Source: JASHZA01 sp035624865 (GTDB lineage Bacteria; Desulfobacterota; Binatia; Binatales; Binataceae). From it: a DNA stretch of 13,834 nucleotides. The notes beneath the pieces are model-generated. The model ran no database searches and was not told the DNA's origin. It saw only the letters and a program-made list of their open reading frames with translations. The stretch is taken from contig DASPQS010000253.1 in the NCBI GenBank assembly GCA_035624865.1, forward strand, positions 1-13,834. Reading direction: 5' to 3'. Shown here piece by piece: positions 6,631 through 13,834 of this stretch (position 1 is its first letter; each line of letters starts with the position of its first letter). The translations under genes and the position numbers were made by a program.

Positions 6631-8082
6631 ATGACCCGCCCGAAAGACGGAAGCGAGACGCTGGTCCGCCGCGGCAGCGTTGACCACGTTAACGGCAAGC
6701 CCGCTTCGGTGTTCAAGCACCGATTGCTCTTCGCGTGCGTCCGCAAGCTGCGCTGGCTGCTCGCGCTGGCCGTCATCGTGCTGTGCGGATGCGCATACGC
6801 CCTGGTTCATGGCGGCACGGTCGACGTCGCCAAGGCCGACCAGGTCAAGAGCGGTATCCAGAAGATCCGCGAGCTCAATTTCAAGTCTCCCGTCCCGCTC
6901 GTCGTCAAAACCCGCGACGAGGCCGAGCGCATAATGATCGCCGAGATCGCGCGCGACCATTCCGACGAGGATTTGCGAATCGGGGGGCTGACCGGCGCAA
7001 TGACCGGCCTCTTTCCACCCGGAATCGATCTCAAGGGCGAGACCCTCAAGCTGTTGCGCAGCCAAATCGCCGGATTTTACGAACCTCACGAGAAACAGAT
7101 GGTACTGGTCGAAGACAGGGGCGGTTTCGGCTTCTGGAACGGCGCGGCTCAATTCGTAACCCGGCGCGACCCGGCCGGCGAGATGCTGTTGGCTCACGAA
7201 CTGACCCATGCGCTTCAGGATCAGGCTTTCGGCATCGATGCGATGCTCAAGCGGGTCAAGGATAACGACGATCGGTCGCTGGCTCTTAAGTCGGTTGCGG
7301 AGGGTGACGCCACTCTGGCGGGCTTCGCCTACATCGCGGGCGGCCTTACCAACACGAGCGTCGACGCGGTCGTCTCGAAGCTTGCGAATCTGCCCGAAGC
7401 CTTCAACGCTGAGTCCGGCGACGTACCCGAAGGGCTGAGCACGCCGCTATTGTTCCAATATTCGGGCGGGACGCGCTTCGTCGGCGAGGCCTGGCGTCGC
7501 GGCGGATGGGCAAAGGTCAATGCGCTTTACGCCAATCCGCCCGCCTCGACCCAGCAGATAATGCAGCCTGAACTCTACTTCGACCATCCGTCGCCGCCCG
7601 CCCGCATAACCATCGCGGGTTACGCGGACGCGCTCAAAGGGTGGAAGCAGGTCGACGACGATACCTATGGCGAACTCCTCCTCGGCGTCATCCTGAAGCG
7701 CAATCTCCCGGCGCGTGCGCCTGCTCTCGGCACTTTGCCGAACTGGGCCGGCGATCGGATCCTTGTATTCGAAAAGGGCAAGGCGCTCACGCTGGTCTGG
7801 ATTATCGCGTTCCGCAATGACGCCTCAGCGGCGCAATTTGCTCGGGCGTACGGCAGCATCCTCGACCACCTGCGCGGCGAGAATAATCCGCATCGCGTCG
7901 AAGCGCGGTCCGCCACGGTGCTGATCGTCATCGGCCAGGACCCCGCCAATCTGGCGCAACTCGCGTCTGACTTATGGATGTCCAGCAAAGTCGATCGGAT
8001 TGTTCCGGCGCCTGCAATTTCGCCGGCGGCCACCGCAGGCACGGCAAGTCCGGAGCCTTCGGCTATTCATCCGCCCTCCTGA
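6631..8082 (+). CDS. Putative HExxH zinc metallopeptidase lipoprotein (paralogue 2)
   Basis: This 483-residue paralogue of the upstream gene is collinear from ALVHGG (57-62) onward. It has LAHELTHALQDQ (187-198) with His189, Glu190 and His193, and Glu224 in AEGDAT (223-228), the same 31-residue spacing to the third ligand. NPPASTQQIMQPELYFDH (302-319) and NWAGDRI (371-377) are also shared. Unlike paralogue 1, the hydrophobic segment (42-52) ends in LCGC, a plausible lipobox with Cys54; the aligned residue in paralogue 1 is Arg27. It therefore looks like a lipoprotein, anchored differently from its partner. The n-region from ATG 6631 is very long; GTG 6709 (residue 27) would give an ordinary-length signal peptide, but neither start has a clear Shine-Dalgarno. 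The C-terminus is a short Ala/Pro-rich tail. Substrate and activity are not known. Confidence 0.8.
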   Translation: MTRPKDGSETLVRRGSVDHVNGKPASVFKHRLLFACVRKLRWLLALAVIVLCGCAYALVHGGTVDVAKADQVKSGIQKIRELNFKSPVPLVVKTRDEAERIMIAEIARDHSDEDLRIGGLTGAMTGLFPPGIDLKGETLKLLRSQIAGFYEPHEKQMVLVEDRGGFGFWNGAAQFVTRRDPAGEMLLAHELTHALQDQAFGIDAMLKRVKDNDDRSLALKSVAEGDATLAGFAYIAGGLTNTSVDAVVSKLANLPEAFNAESGDVPEGLSTPLLFQYSGGTRFVGEAWRRGGWAKVNALYANPPASTQQIMQPELYFDHPSPPARITIAGYADALKGWKQVDDDTYGELLLGVILKRNLPARAPALGTLPNWAGDRILVFEKGKALTLVWIIAFRNDASAAQFARAYGSILDHLRGENNPHRVEARSATVLIVIGQDPANLAQLASDLWMSSKVDRIVPAPAISPAATAGTASPEPSAIHPPS

Positions 8083-8159
8083 CGGCTCCGGCGCCGGGGC
8101 GTCGCATGGCTATGTCGAGCGGTTTAGGCTAACAACATAACCGTCAAGATCTTTGGCGC

Positions 8160-8164
8160 GAGGA
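8160..8164 (+). promoter_or_regulatory. Shine-Dalgarno for the SDR gene
   Basis: GAGGA lies eight bases before the ATG at 8173 and supports that start. No clear -35/-10 pair is evident in the 90-base gap after the metallopeptidase gene. Confidence 0.7.
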
Positions 8165-8172
8165 CAAAATCG

Positions 8173-8961
8173 ATGGACTTGGGACTAAAGGGCAAGGTGG
8201 CGCTCGTCACCGGCGGAAGCAAGGGTCTGGGTCGAGCAATCGCTGAGGAACTCGCGAAGGAAGGTGCGGACATATCGATCTGCGCCCGGGGCAAGCAGGA
8301 CCTGGAAAAGGCTGTCGAGGCGCTGCGCGGCTACGGGGTGCGCGTCCACGCGGTTACCGCGGATGTTGCGAACGCGGCCGATACTGCGAAGGTGATCGAT
8401 AGTACTATTCGAGAGCTCGGGCGCATCGATATCTTAGTGAACAACGCGGGTGATGCATGGCTCACTCACGCCCTGAATACGACCGACGAGGAATGGCGCT
8501 ACTGCCTCGAAGTCAATCTGATGAGTGCGGTTCGCTTCACGCGCGCGGTGGCGCCGCACATGCGCAAGCAGGGTGGCGGCAGGATCATCAACCTCTCCAC
8601 GGTCAGTGCTCACACGCCATTGCAAACGATGGATGATTATTCGAGCGCCAAGGCCGGTATATTGGCTTTCTCGAAGTCGGTGGCCTTCGAACTCGCACCT
8701 GACAACATCCTGGTGAACTGCGTATGCCCGGCGCTGATTCATTCGCCGTTGTGGGAGAAGATTGCCGACTCCGCGGTCGGACTTTTCGGAAAGAGCCGTG
8801 ACGAGGTGTACCAGAACCTTGCCAATCAATTCGTCCCGCTCAAGCGCTTCGGCAATGCACCCGAAGTGTCCGGACTCGTCGCGTTCCTCGCGTCCGAACG
8901 CTCGTCGTTCATCACCGGCAGCCGCTTTGACGTGGACGGCGGTATGACCAAATCGATTTAG
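8173..8961 (+). CDS. Short-chain dehydrogenase/reductase (SDR)
   Basis: This 262-residue classical-type SDR is a cytoplasmic NAD(P)-dependent oxidoreductase acting on an alcohol or ketone group. The cofactor loop TGGSKGLG is at 13-20, NNAG at 90-93, the structural Asn at 115 (EVNLMS), and the catalytic Tyr156 and Lys160 are in YSSAK. The residue 13 before the Tyr, where the classical catalytic Ser normally sits, is Thr143, with Ser142 beside it (NLSTVS). The C-terminus has the usual ITGSRFDVDGGM (247-258). Ser38-free, Arg39-containing sequence after the second strand (SICARG, 35-40) leans towards NADP(H), an inference only. The substrate cannot be read from sequence; FabG-like reductases and alcohol dehydrogenases share this fold. 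The PPOX gene follows after 20 bases, so the two are likely one operon. Confidence 0.93.
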   Translation: MDLGLKGKVALVTGGSKGLGRAIAEELAKEGADISICARGKQDLEKAVEALRGYGVRVHAVTADVANAADTAKVIDSTIRELGRIDILVNNAGDAWLTHALNTTDEEWRYCLEVNLMSAVRFTRAVAPHMRKQGGGRIINLSTVSAHTPLQTMDDYSSAKAGILAFSKSVAFELAPDNILVNCVCPALIHSPLWEKIADSAVGLFGKSRDEVYQNLANQFVPLKRFGNAPEVSGLVAFLASERSSFITGSRFDVDGGMTKSI

Positions 8962-8981
8962 AAGAGGCCTTCGAGGAAAAG

Positions 8982-9641
8982 ATGAGCGTGATTTACGGCG
9001 ATCGCCACCGTGCTCTGCAAGAGACGTTCGATACCTCGCGCCTGGCTGATCGGATCGAGGAAGCGATCGTGCGGCCGGATATTCCGCGCGACCATCAGGC
9101 CTTTATCGAAAGCCGCGACATGTTCTTCCTCACCACGGTCGATCATCGCGGCTATCCCACCTGCTCGTACAAAGGTGGCGCTCCCGGCTTTGTCCGGGTG
9201 GTGGACCCGAAGACCATCGCGTTCCCAAGTTACAACGGCAACGGCATGTTCCTGTCGATGGGTAATATCCTGACCAGCCACAAGGTTGGAATGTTGTTCA
9301 TCGATTTCGAGACCCCCCACCGGGTGCGCGTGCATGGCATCGCGAGCATCGACCGCAATGACCCGCTGATGGCGGACTATCCCGGCGCGGAACTGCTGGT
9401 GCGCGTCGCGGTCACCGAGATTTTCATCAACTGCCCGCGCTACATCCACAAGTACCAGCGCGTCCAAACGTCGAGGTACGCGCCACAAGCGGGATGCGAA
9501 GCGCCACCGCCGCCGCAATGGAAGCGTATCGATGCGATGCAGGACGTACTGCCCGAACGCGAAAAGGAAGTCGCCAAAGAAATGGGCGGAACGATCACGT
9601 TCGATGAGTACCAGGCGCTGGTAATCAAGGGCGAGGGCTGA
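8982..9641 (+). CDS. PPOX/PNPOx-like flavin-binding family protein
   Basis: This 219-residue cytoplasmic protein looks like a member of the pyridoxamine-5'-phosphate-oxidase-like split-barrel superfamily. The barrel covers about 36-160, with FFLTTVDHRGYPTCSYKGG (48-66), IAFPSYNGNGMFLSMGNI (79-96) and VGMLFIDFETPHRVRVHGIA (102-121); the GNGMF..GNI segment is the usual FMN-phosphate region. The C-terminal 60 residues are an extension containing PPPPQWKRIDAMQDVLPERE. The family includes FMN- and F420-dependent oxidoreductases, so a redox role is likely, but substrate and cofactor are unproven, and it is not PdxH itself. GAGGA four bases before the ATG (8973-8977) fixes the start. The 20-base gap from the SDR suggests a shared transcript and perhaps a shared substrate. 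The gene converges on the Nudix gene with 82 bases between. Confidence 0.88.
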   Translation: MSVIYGDRHRALQETFDTSRLADRIEEAIVRPDIPRDHQAFIESRDMFFLTTVDHRGYPTCSYKGGAPGFVRVVDPKTIAFPSYNGNGMFLSMGNILTSHKVGMLFIDFETPHRVRVHGIASIDRNDPLMADYPGAELLVRVAVTEIFINCPRYIHKYQRVQTSRYAPQAGCEAPPPPQWKRIDAMQDVLPEREKEVAKEMGGTITFDEYQALVIKGEG

Positions 9642-9723
9642 TCGCGGATACGCCGGCAGCGATTCAATCCAGGGACGATCGAATTCGGGATTCGGCGTTC
9701 TGAAAGAGGAAATCCGCGCGCGA

Positions 9724-10206
9724 CTATGCGCTGAGAAGCTCGCGCGCCTTGATTATCAGATCGCGCTCGCTCTTGTGGCTCGCCTGCGCGGGCGCCTGCT
9801 CGAGCGGCACCCACGCGACCTCCTCGATCTCTTCGTCATGGGCCGAAGGGTCGCCCCCGACACATTCCATCAGGAAGAAATGGACGCGCTTGAAAACCCG
9901 CGTCAGGCGTCCGTCGCCGCGATCGCGCCACGAATAGACATACGATACTTCGCCGAGCGCTTCTCCGGCCGCGACTCTGAGCCCGGTCTCCTCCGAGGCT
10001 TCGCGCAAGGCGGCCTCGAGCAATCCTTCGCCTTTTTCGACATGGCCCTTGGGCAAGACCCAGGTGCGTTTGCCGGCCGGGCGGACGAGAACCACTTCCG
10101 CCGCGCTGTCGCCTTCGCGCCGCCGCCAGATGAGGCCACCGGCCGAAAGCTCGTGCCGGATCTGCACCGGTTCCCTGGGCTTGCTGCGCTTTGGTCTGCC
10201 TTCCAT
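9724..10206 (-). CDS. Nudix hydrolase
   Basis: This 160-residue protein hydrolyses a nucleoside diphosphate linked to another group. The Nudix box is complete at 54-76: Gly54, Glu60, Arg68-Glu69, Glu72-Glu73, Gly75, matching Gx5Ex7REUxEExGU with Ala at the first U. The sequence before it (SAGGLIWRRR, then RTWVLPKGHVEKGE) resembles the diadenosine-polyphosphate and MutT-like branch, so Ap4A/Ap6A or oxidised nucleotides are possible substrates, by inference. The N-terminal 15 residues are basic and rich in Lys, Arg and Pro. The ATG at 10206 is chosen because translation then starts just ahead of the first strand; the frame is open for another 30 residues into recG. It follows recG after 55 bases on the same strand and is probably the last gene of the carB-recG operon. 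Confidence 0.93.
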   Translation of the reverse strand: MEGRPKRSKPREPVQIRHELSAGGLIWRRREGDSAAEVVLVRPAGKRTWVLPKGHVEKGEGLLEAALREASEETGLRVAAGEALGEVSYVYSWRDRGDGRLTRVFKRVHFFLMECVGGDPSAHDEEIEEVAWVPLEQAPAQASHKSERDLIIKARELLSA

Positions 10207-10261
10207 CCGCCCCGCTTGTCCGCCGGCATTACTCCTGGAGCAATCCGCGCGACACAATCCT

Positions 10262-12367
10262 CTAACCAACATCACCGAGGCTGAAGCCCCAATCAAGCAT
10301 TCTGGAAATCGCCACGCGCGCGTTGGCCGAGGCCGGGCTCGCCAGTTCCGGATCGCGCCGCAGCCATTCTTCGGCCATATCGCCGGCGCGCTCGATCAGG
10401 TCGGCGCTGCGGATGAAACGGGCAAAACGCAGGGGCAGCGTCCCGCTCTGACGGGTACCGAGCAGGTCGCCCGGCCCGCGTAGCGCAAGGTCCGCCTGCG
10501 CCACTTCGGCACCGCCCGGATTGCGCGCCAGCAAATCGAGCCGCGCCATCGCCTGCGCGCTGCTTCCCGGAGATACCACCAGGCAGCAGCGCGAAGGGTT
10601 GGCGCCGCGCCCTACCCTGCCGCGCAACTGATGCAATTGCGCGAGGCCGTATCGCTCGGCCGCGACCACCACGATGATCGTCGCCTCCGGCACATCGATT
10701 CCGACCTCGACCACCGTGGTCGCAACCAGCACGTCAAGCGCGCCGTCGCGAAACTCACGCATCACGTGCTCCTTCGCGGCAGCCTGCATGCGCCCGTGGA
10801 GCGTCCCGATACGAAAGCCGCGCAGCGCGCCCTCGCTCAACAGTCGCGCCCTCGCAGCGACGGAATTCGCATCCTGGTCGTCGATCACCGGCACCACGTA
10901 ATAGGCGCGGCGGCCCTGTTCCACCTCGGCGCGCACCAACGCATCGACTTCGCCGATTCGGCTCTCGGGGGAAATCGTGGTAGCAACCGGAGTCCGTCCC
11001 GGCGGCATCTCGTCCAGCACTGAGACCTCGAGATTGCGAAACAGCGTCAGCGCGAGGCTGCGCGGAATCGGCGTCGCGGTCATCAACAGGACGTTGGCCT
11101 GGGATCCCAGGCCAATCAGGCGCGCTCGGTCGAATACGCCGAAGCGATGCTGTTCGTCGATCACCGCCAGTCCAAGCCGGTGCAGGCGCACCCCCCGCTG
11201 AATCAACGCATGGGTGCCGAAGACCACCGCGATCTCGCCCCTGGCGAGTCCGCGCAGCAGCCGCGATCGCTCCGCTCCCGTCACCTTTGCGGTCAGCATC
11301 GCGCCGGTCACGCCAAGCGGTGCGCAGAGGCGATTGAAACTCTCGAAGTGCTGCTCCGCCAGCAGTTCGGTCGGTGCCATCACCGCCGTCTGCCAGCCGG
11401 ACTCGGCGGCGCGTAGCGCGGCCCACAGCGCCACGACCGTCTTCCCGCTGCCGACGTCGCCGATCAGCAAGCGATTCATCTGTGACGGTCTGGCGAGGTC
11501 GGCGCCGATTTCTTCGATAGCCCGCCTTTGCGCGCCGGTAAGTGCGAACGGCAACCGCGAAATCAGCGCGGACGAAAATCGCGCATCATCGTCAAGCATC
11601 GCACCTGATCGTCGCTGAACAAGTGCCCGCTCGCGCGCCAGCGCCAGCTGAAACGCGAACATCTCATCGAGGGCCAGCGCCTCGTGCGCGGCAGTCTCGC
11701 CGGTCTCCAGCCGCGCCACATCGGCATCGCCGGGCGGTTGATGCAGATAGCGCAGCCCAGCGCGGACTGACATCAGCCGCAAATCCTCGCGTAACTCCGA
11801 CGGGATCGCGCTCGGATCATCCTGGTTCCCGAGCCGCGCGAACGCCAGCGCGACGATCGAGGCGAAAACCCTCTGCGAGACTTCTGGCGGCAATCCATAT
11901 ATCGGCCTTATCGGCGGAGGTGCTCCGCCATCCAGCCGGTAGACCTCCGGATGCACCAACTCGGCTTTCCCGCCCCTCCCCGCAGAAACGCTTCCGCTCA
12001 ACAGTAAGGGCACGCCCGTCGGCATCCGGCCCTCACCACGCAGATTGAACCACGTCACCTGCATGCGATCGCCGCGCGCATCTTTCAGGACTGCCGTTGT
12101 CATGCTGCGCCAGCGCATGCGACGCATGGGCCGACCCGTGACCTTCTCCAACTCGCCCTCGACTACGGCAAAGTCGCCCGGACGCAAATTCGCAACGTGA
12201 TCTCGTTGGCGCAGATCCAAATACCGTCGCGGCAAATGCAATAACGCATCGGCAAAGGTGATGATGTTGCGAGCGCGCAGTATTTCGCTTCGCTTTGGCC
12301 CGATGCCGTGCGTCTCCGCAACGTCTCCCGCCAAGCGATCGCCGGCGCATGAACCGGGCGCCGTCAC
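10262..12367 (-). CDS. recG: ATP-dependent DNA helicase RecG
   Basis: RecG reverses stalled replication forks and processes branched DNA and R-loops. The 701-residue length is close to E. coli RecG (693). The N-terminal wedge domain begins with HGIGPKRSEIL (20-30) and LLHLPRRYLDLR (42-53), with the OB fold to about 145. Helicase motifs follow in order: LTGAQRRAI (276-284), Walker A GDVGSGKT (303-310), DEQHRFGV (404-411), TATPIPRS (430-437), TLHGRM (522-527), and motif VI QLRGRVGRG (580-588). The RecG-specific LALRGPGDLLGTRQSG (627-642) links ATP hydrolysis to translocation. The start is GTG at 12367, overlapping the carB stop as GTGA, a sign of translational coupling; an AGGA lies about 12 bases upstream. 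It lacks the long N-terminal helical extension some RecG proteins carry. No key residue is missing. Confidence 0.97.
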   Translation of the reverse strand: MTAPGSCAGDRLAGDVAETHGIGPKRSEILRARNIITFADALLHLPRRYLDLRQRDHVANLRPGDFAVVEGELEKVTGRPMRRMRWRSMTTAVLKDARGDRMQVTWFNLRGEGRMPTGVPLLLSGSVSAGRGGKAELVHPEVYRLDGGAPPPIRPIYGLPPEVSQRVFASIVALAFARLGNQDDPSAIPSELREDLRLMSVRAGLRYLHQPPGDADVARLETGETAAHEALALDEMFAFQLALARERALVQRRSGAMLDDDARFSSALISRLPFALTGAQRRAIEEIGADLARPSQMNRLLIGDVGSGKTVVALWAALRAAESGWQTAVMAPTELLAEQHFESFNRLCAPLGVTGAMLTAKVTGAERSRLLRGLARGEIAVVFGTHALIQRGVRLHRLGLAVIDEQHRFGVFDRARLIGLGSQANVLLMTATPIPRSLALTLFRNLEVSVLDEMPPGRTPVATTISPESRIGEVDALVRAEVEQGRRAYYVVPVIDDQDANSVAARARLLSEGALRGFRIGTLHGRMQAAAKEHVMREFRDGALDVLVATTVVEVGIDVPEATIIVVVAAERYGLAQLHQLRGRVGRGANPSRCCLVVSPGSSAQAMARLDLLARNPGGAEVAQADLALRGPGDLLGTRQSGTLPLRFARFIRSADLIERAGDMAEEWLRRDPELASPASANARVAISRMLDWGFSLGDVG

Positions 12368-13834
12368 GTGGCGTGGTAGTCCTGCAACGCGCGTACATTC
12401 AGTGGAGCGTCGCGCATCGCAGAGATCGCCAACACCGCGGCCTGGGCGCCTGCGATCGTGGTGAAATACGGTATCCGCTGTTCCAGGGCCGCCCGCCTGA
12501 TCGAGACCGAATCGACCGCGCCTTTCTGATCCACGGTGTTGACCACGATTGCGATCTCCCCCTGCCGCATCAGGTCCACGATATGCGGACTGCCCTGGGC
12601 GACCTTGTTGACGCCGCGGCAGGCGATTCCGATGCGCCCCAGATGCGCCGCCGTGCCGACGGTCGCCACCAGCTCATATCCCATTGCGGTCAGCGCCAGC
12701 GCGACGGGCTCGAGCTTCGGCTTGTCGGCATCGCGTACGCTGACGAAGACCCGCCCTGATTGCGGCAGGTCGGTCGACGCCGCGATCTCCGCCTTCGCGA
12801 ACGCGGTGGCGAAAGTCGTGTCGAGCCCCATCACCTCGCCCGTCGACTTCATCTCCGGACCCAGGATCGTATCGACCCCCGGAAACCGCACGAACGGAAA
12901 TACCGACTCCTTGACCGCGACGTGCGCCGGCACCCGCTCCTGGACGAATCCGAGTTGCGCCAGCGTCCTGCCCGCCATCACCCGCGCCGCAAGCTTCGCC
13001 AGCGGCACCCCGATCGCCTTGCTCACGAACGGGATCGTGCGCGAGGCACGCGGATTCACCTCGAGGATATAAACCTCGCCGCCGAAGATCGCGTACTGCA
13101 CGTTGATCAGCCCGACCACTCCGAGCTCCAGCGCCAGAAGCCTCGTCTGACGCGCCAGCTCATGCTGAACGTCCGGCCCCAGCGTTCGCGGCGGCAGCGC
13201 GCACGCGCTGTCCCCCGAATGGATTCCCGCGTGCTCGACGTGCTCCATGATCCCGCCGATCACCACCTGCGTTCCATCCGCGATCGCATCCACGTCGACC
13301 TCGATCGCGCCGTCCAGATAGCGATCGATCAGCAGGGGCCGCTGCTCCGAAGCCTGCAACGCCTGTTCGAGATAACGGCGCAACGCGCTTTCGTCGGCGA
13401 TTATCTCCATCGCGCGGCCGCCCAGCACGTACGAGGGCCGGATCAGCACTGGGTAGCCGATCGCGGAGGCTCCGCTCACAGCTTCCGCGGCGCTGCGCGC
13501 GAGCACGCCCCGCGGCTGGCGTAGCCCCAGCTGGTCCACCAGCTGATTGAAGCGCTCGCGATCCTCGGCGCGGTCGATCGCGTCGGGCGGCGTGCCCAGG
13601 ATCGGGACTCCCGCGCGCGCCAGCGGCACCGCAAGCTTGAGCGGCGTCTGCCCGCCGAACTGCACGATCACGCCGACCGGCTTTTCGTGGTCGACGATCG
13701 CCAGCACGTCCTCGAAGGTCAGCGGCTCGAAGTAGAGGCGGTCGGAAATATCGTAGTCGGTCGAGACGGTCTCGGGATTGCAATTCACCATGATCGTCTC
13801 GTAGCCGTCTTCCCGCAGCGCGAGACTCGCATGG
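12364..13834 (-). CDS. carB: Carbamoyl-phosphate synthase large chain, C-terminal half (cut by window edge)
   Basis: CarB makes carbamoyl phosphate from bicarbonate, glutamine-derived ammonia and two ATP, for pyrimidine and arginine synthesis, in a complex with CarA. The window holds the last 489 codons; the N-terminal half lies beyond base 13834. The fragment starts at HASLALREDGYETIMVNCNP, within the start of the second ATP-grasp half, which phosphorylates carbamate. Conserved segments include QFGGQTPLKLA (about 63-73), RPSYVLGGRAMEI, GGIMEHVEHAGIHSGDSAC, YILEVNPRASRT and PGVDTILGPEMKSTGEVMG. The final ~130 residues are the MGS-like allosteric domain (VGTAAHLGRIGI, VNKVAQGSPHIVD). There the Thr and Lys that bind IMP in E. 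coli appear kept, while the Val before GTA replaces E. coli His975. The stop codon overlaps the recG start. Confidence 0.97.
   Translation of the reverse strand, partial: HASLALREDGYETIMVNCNPETVSTDYDISDRLYFEPLTFEDVLAIVDHEKPVGVIVQFGGQTPLKLAVPLARAGVPILGTPPDAIDRAEDRERFNQLVDQLGLRQPRGVLARSAAEAVSGASAIGYPVLIRPSYVLGGRAMEIIADESALRRYLEQALQASEQRPLLIDRYLDGAIEVDVDAIADGTQVVIGGIMEHVEHAGIHSGDSACALPPRTLGPDVQHELARQTRLLALELGVVGLINVQYAIFGGEVYILEVNPRASRTIPFVSKAIGVPLAKLAARVMAGRTLAQLGFVQERVPAHVAVKESVFPFVRFPGVDTILGPEMKSTGEVMGLDTTFATAFAKAEIAASTDLPQSGRVFVSVRDADKPKLEPVALALTAMGYELVATVGTAAHLGRIGIACRGVNKVAQGSPHIVDLMRQGEIAIVVNTVDQKGAVDSVSIRRAALEQRIPYFTTIAGAQAAVLAISAMRDAPLNVRALQDYHAT

Noticed and set aside
6235..7209. 324-codon minus-strand open frame spanning the junction of the two metallopeptidase genes
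   Set aside because: It crosses two well-supported plus-strand genes and has no motif or ribosome binding site evidence.
8083..8110. G+C-rich inverted repeat CTCCGGCGCCGGGG after metallopeptidase paralogue 2
   Set aside because: It is a near-palindrome without a loop and without a following T-run; too weak to call a terminator.
9642..9723. Possible terminator between the convergent PPOX and Nudix genes
   Set aside because: ACGCCG/CGGCGT and AATCC/GGATT can pair, but only with a ten-base asymmetric bulge and no T-run.
9903..10229. Minus-strand ATG at 10229 preceded by AGGAG, three bases upstream, just after recG
   Set aside because: It opens a frame different from the Nudix frame, and the translation is Ser/Arg/Pro-rich with no motif; the complete Nudix box is in the other frame, so no frameshift is needed.

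Overview
The window is G+C-rich chromosomal DNA from a Gram-negative bacterium. Evidence for this is the RlpA-type cell-wall lipoprotein, two further lipoprotein-like signal peptides, CarB and Icd sequences that resemble proteobacterial ones, and strong G/C preference at third codon positions. The mix of acyl-CoA dehydrogenase, short-chain dehydrogenase, SnoaL/NTF2-like and PPOX-like proteins around housekeeping genes suggests an uncultured soil or sediment lineage such as the deltaproteobacterial or Binatota-like groups. That placement is inference only. No tRNA, rRNA, CRISPR array, insertion sequence, integrase or phage gene was seen.

Layout. (1) 1-2786, TCA-cycle block: the start of malate dehydrogenase (mdh, minus, cut by the window edge), a small proline-rich putative lipoprotein (minus), an NTF2/SnoaL-like protein (plus), then NADP-isocitrate dehydrogenase (icd, minus). 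A strong hairpin terminator lies between the NTF2-like gene and icd. (2) 3020-4974: an acyl-CoA dehydrogenase followed closely by an RlpA-like DPBB+SPOR lipoprotein. (3) 5093-8082: two tandem paralogous HExxH zinc-metallopeptidase-like exported proteins, the least characterised part of the window. (4) 8173-9641: a short-chain dehydrogenase and a PPOX/PNPOx-family protein, 20 bases apart and each with a good ribosome binding site. (5) 13834-9724, all minus: the C-terminal half of carB, recG overlapping it by four bases (GTGA), then a Nudix hydrolase.

How the genes may fit together. mdh and icd are core carbon metabolism. The acyl-CoA dehydrogenase, SDR and PPOX proteins point to lipid or xenobiotic oxidation with unknown substrates. 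RlpA and the two exported metallopeptidases form an envelope-directed stretch. carB-recG-nudix is a compact housekeeping operon (pyrimidine/arginine precursor, replication-fork repair, nucleotide clean-up). The points most worth a second look are the metallopeptidase pair (identical zinc-site spacing, apparently different anchoring, a possible leaderless promoter), the RlpA domain with two altered active-site positions, and the small genes lying between icd and mdh.
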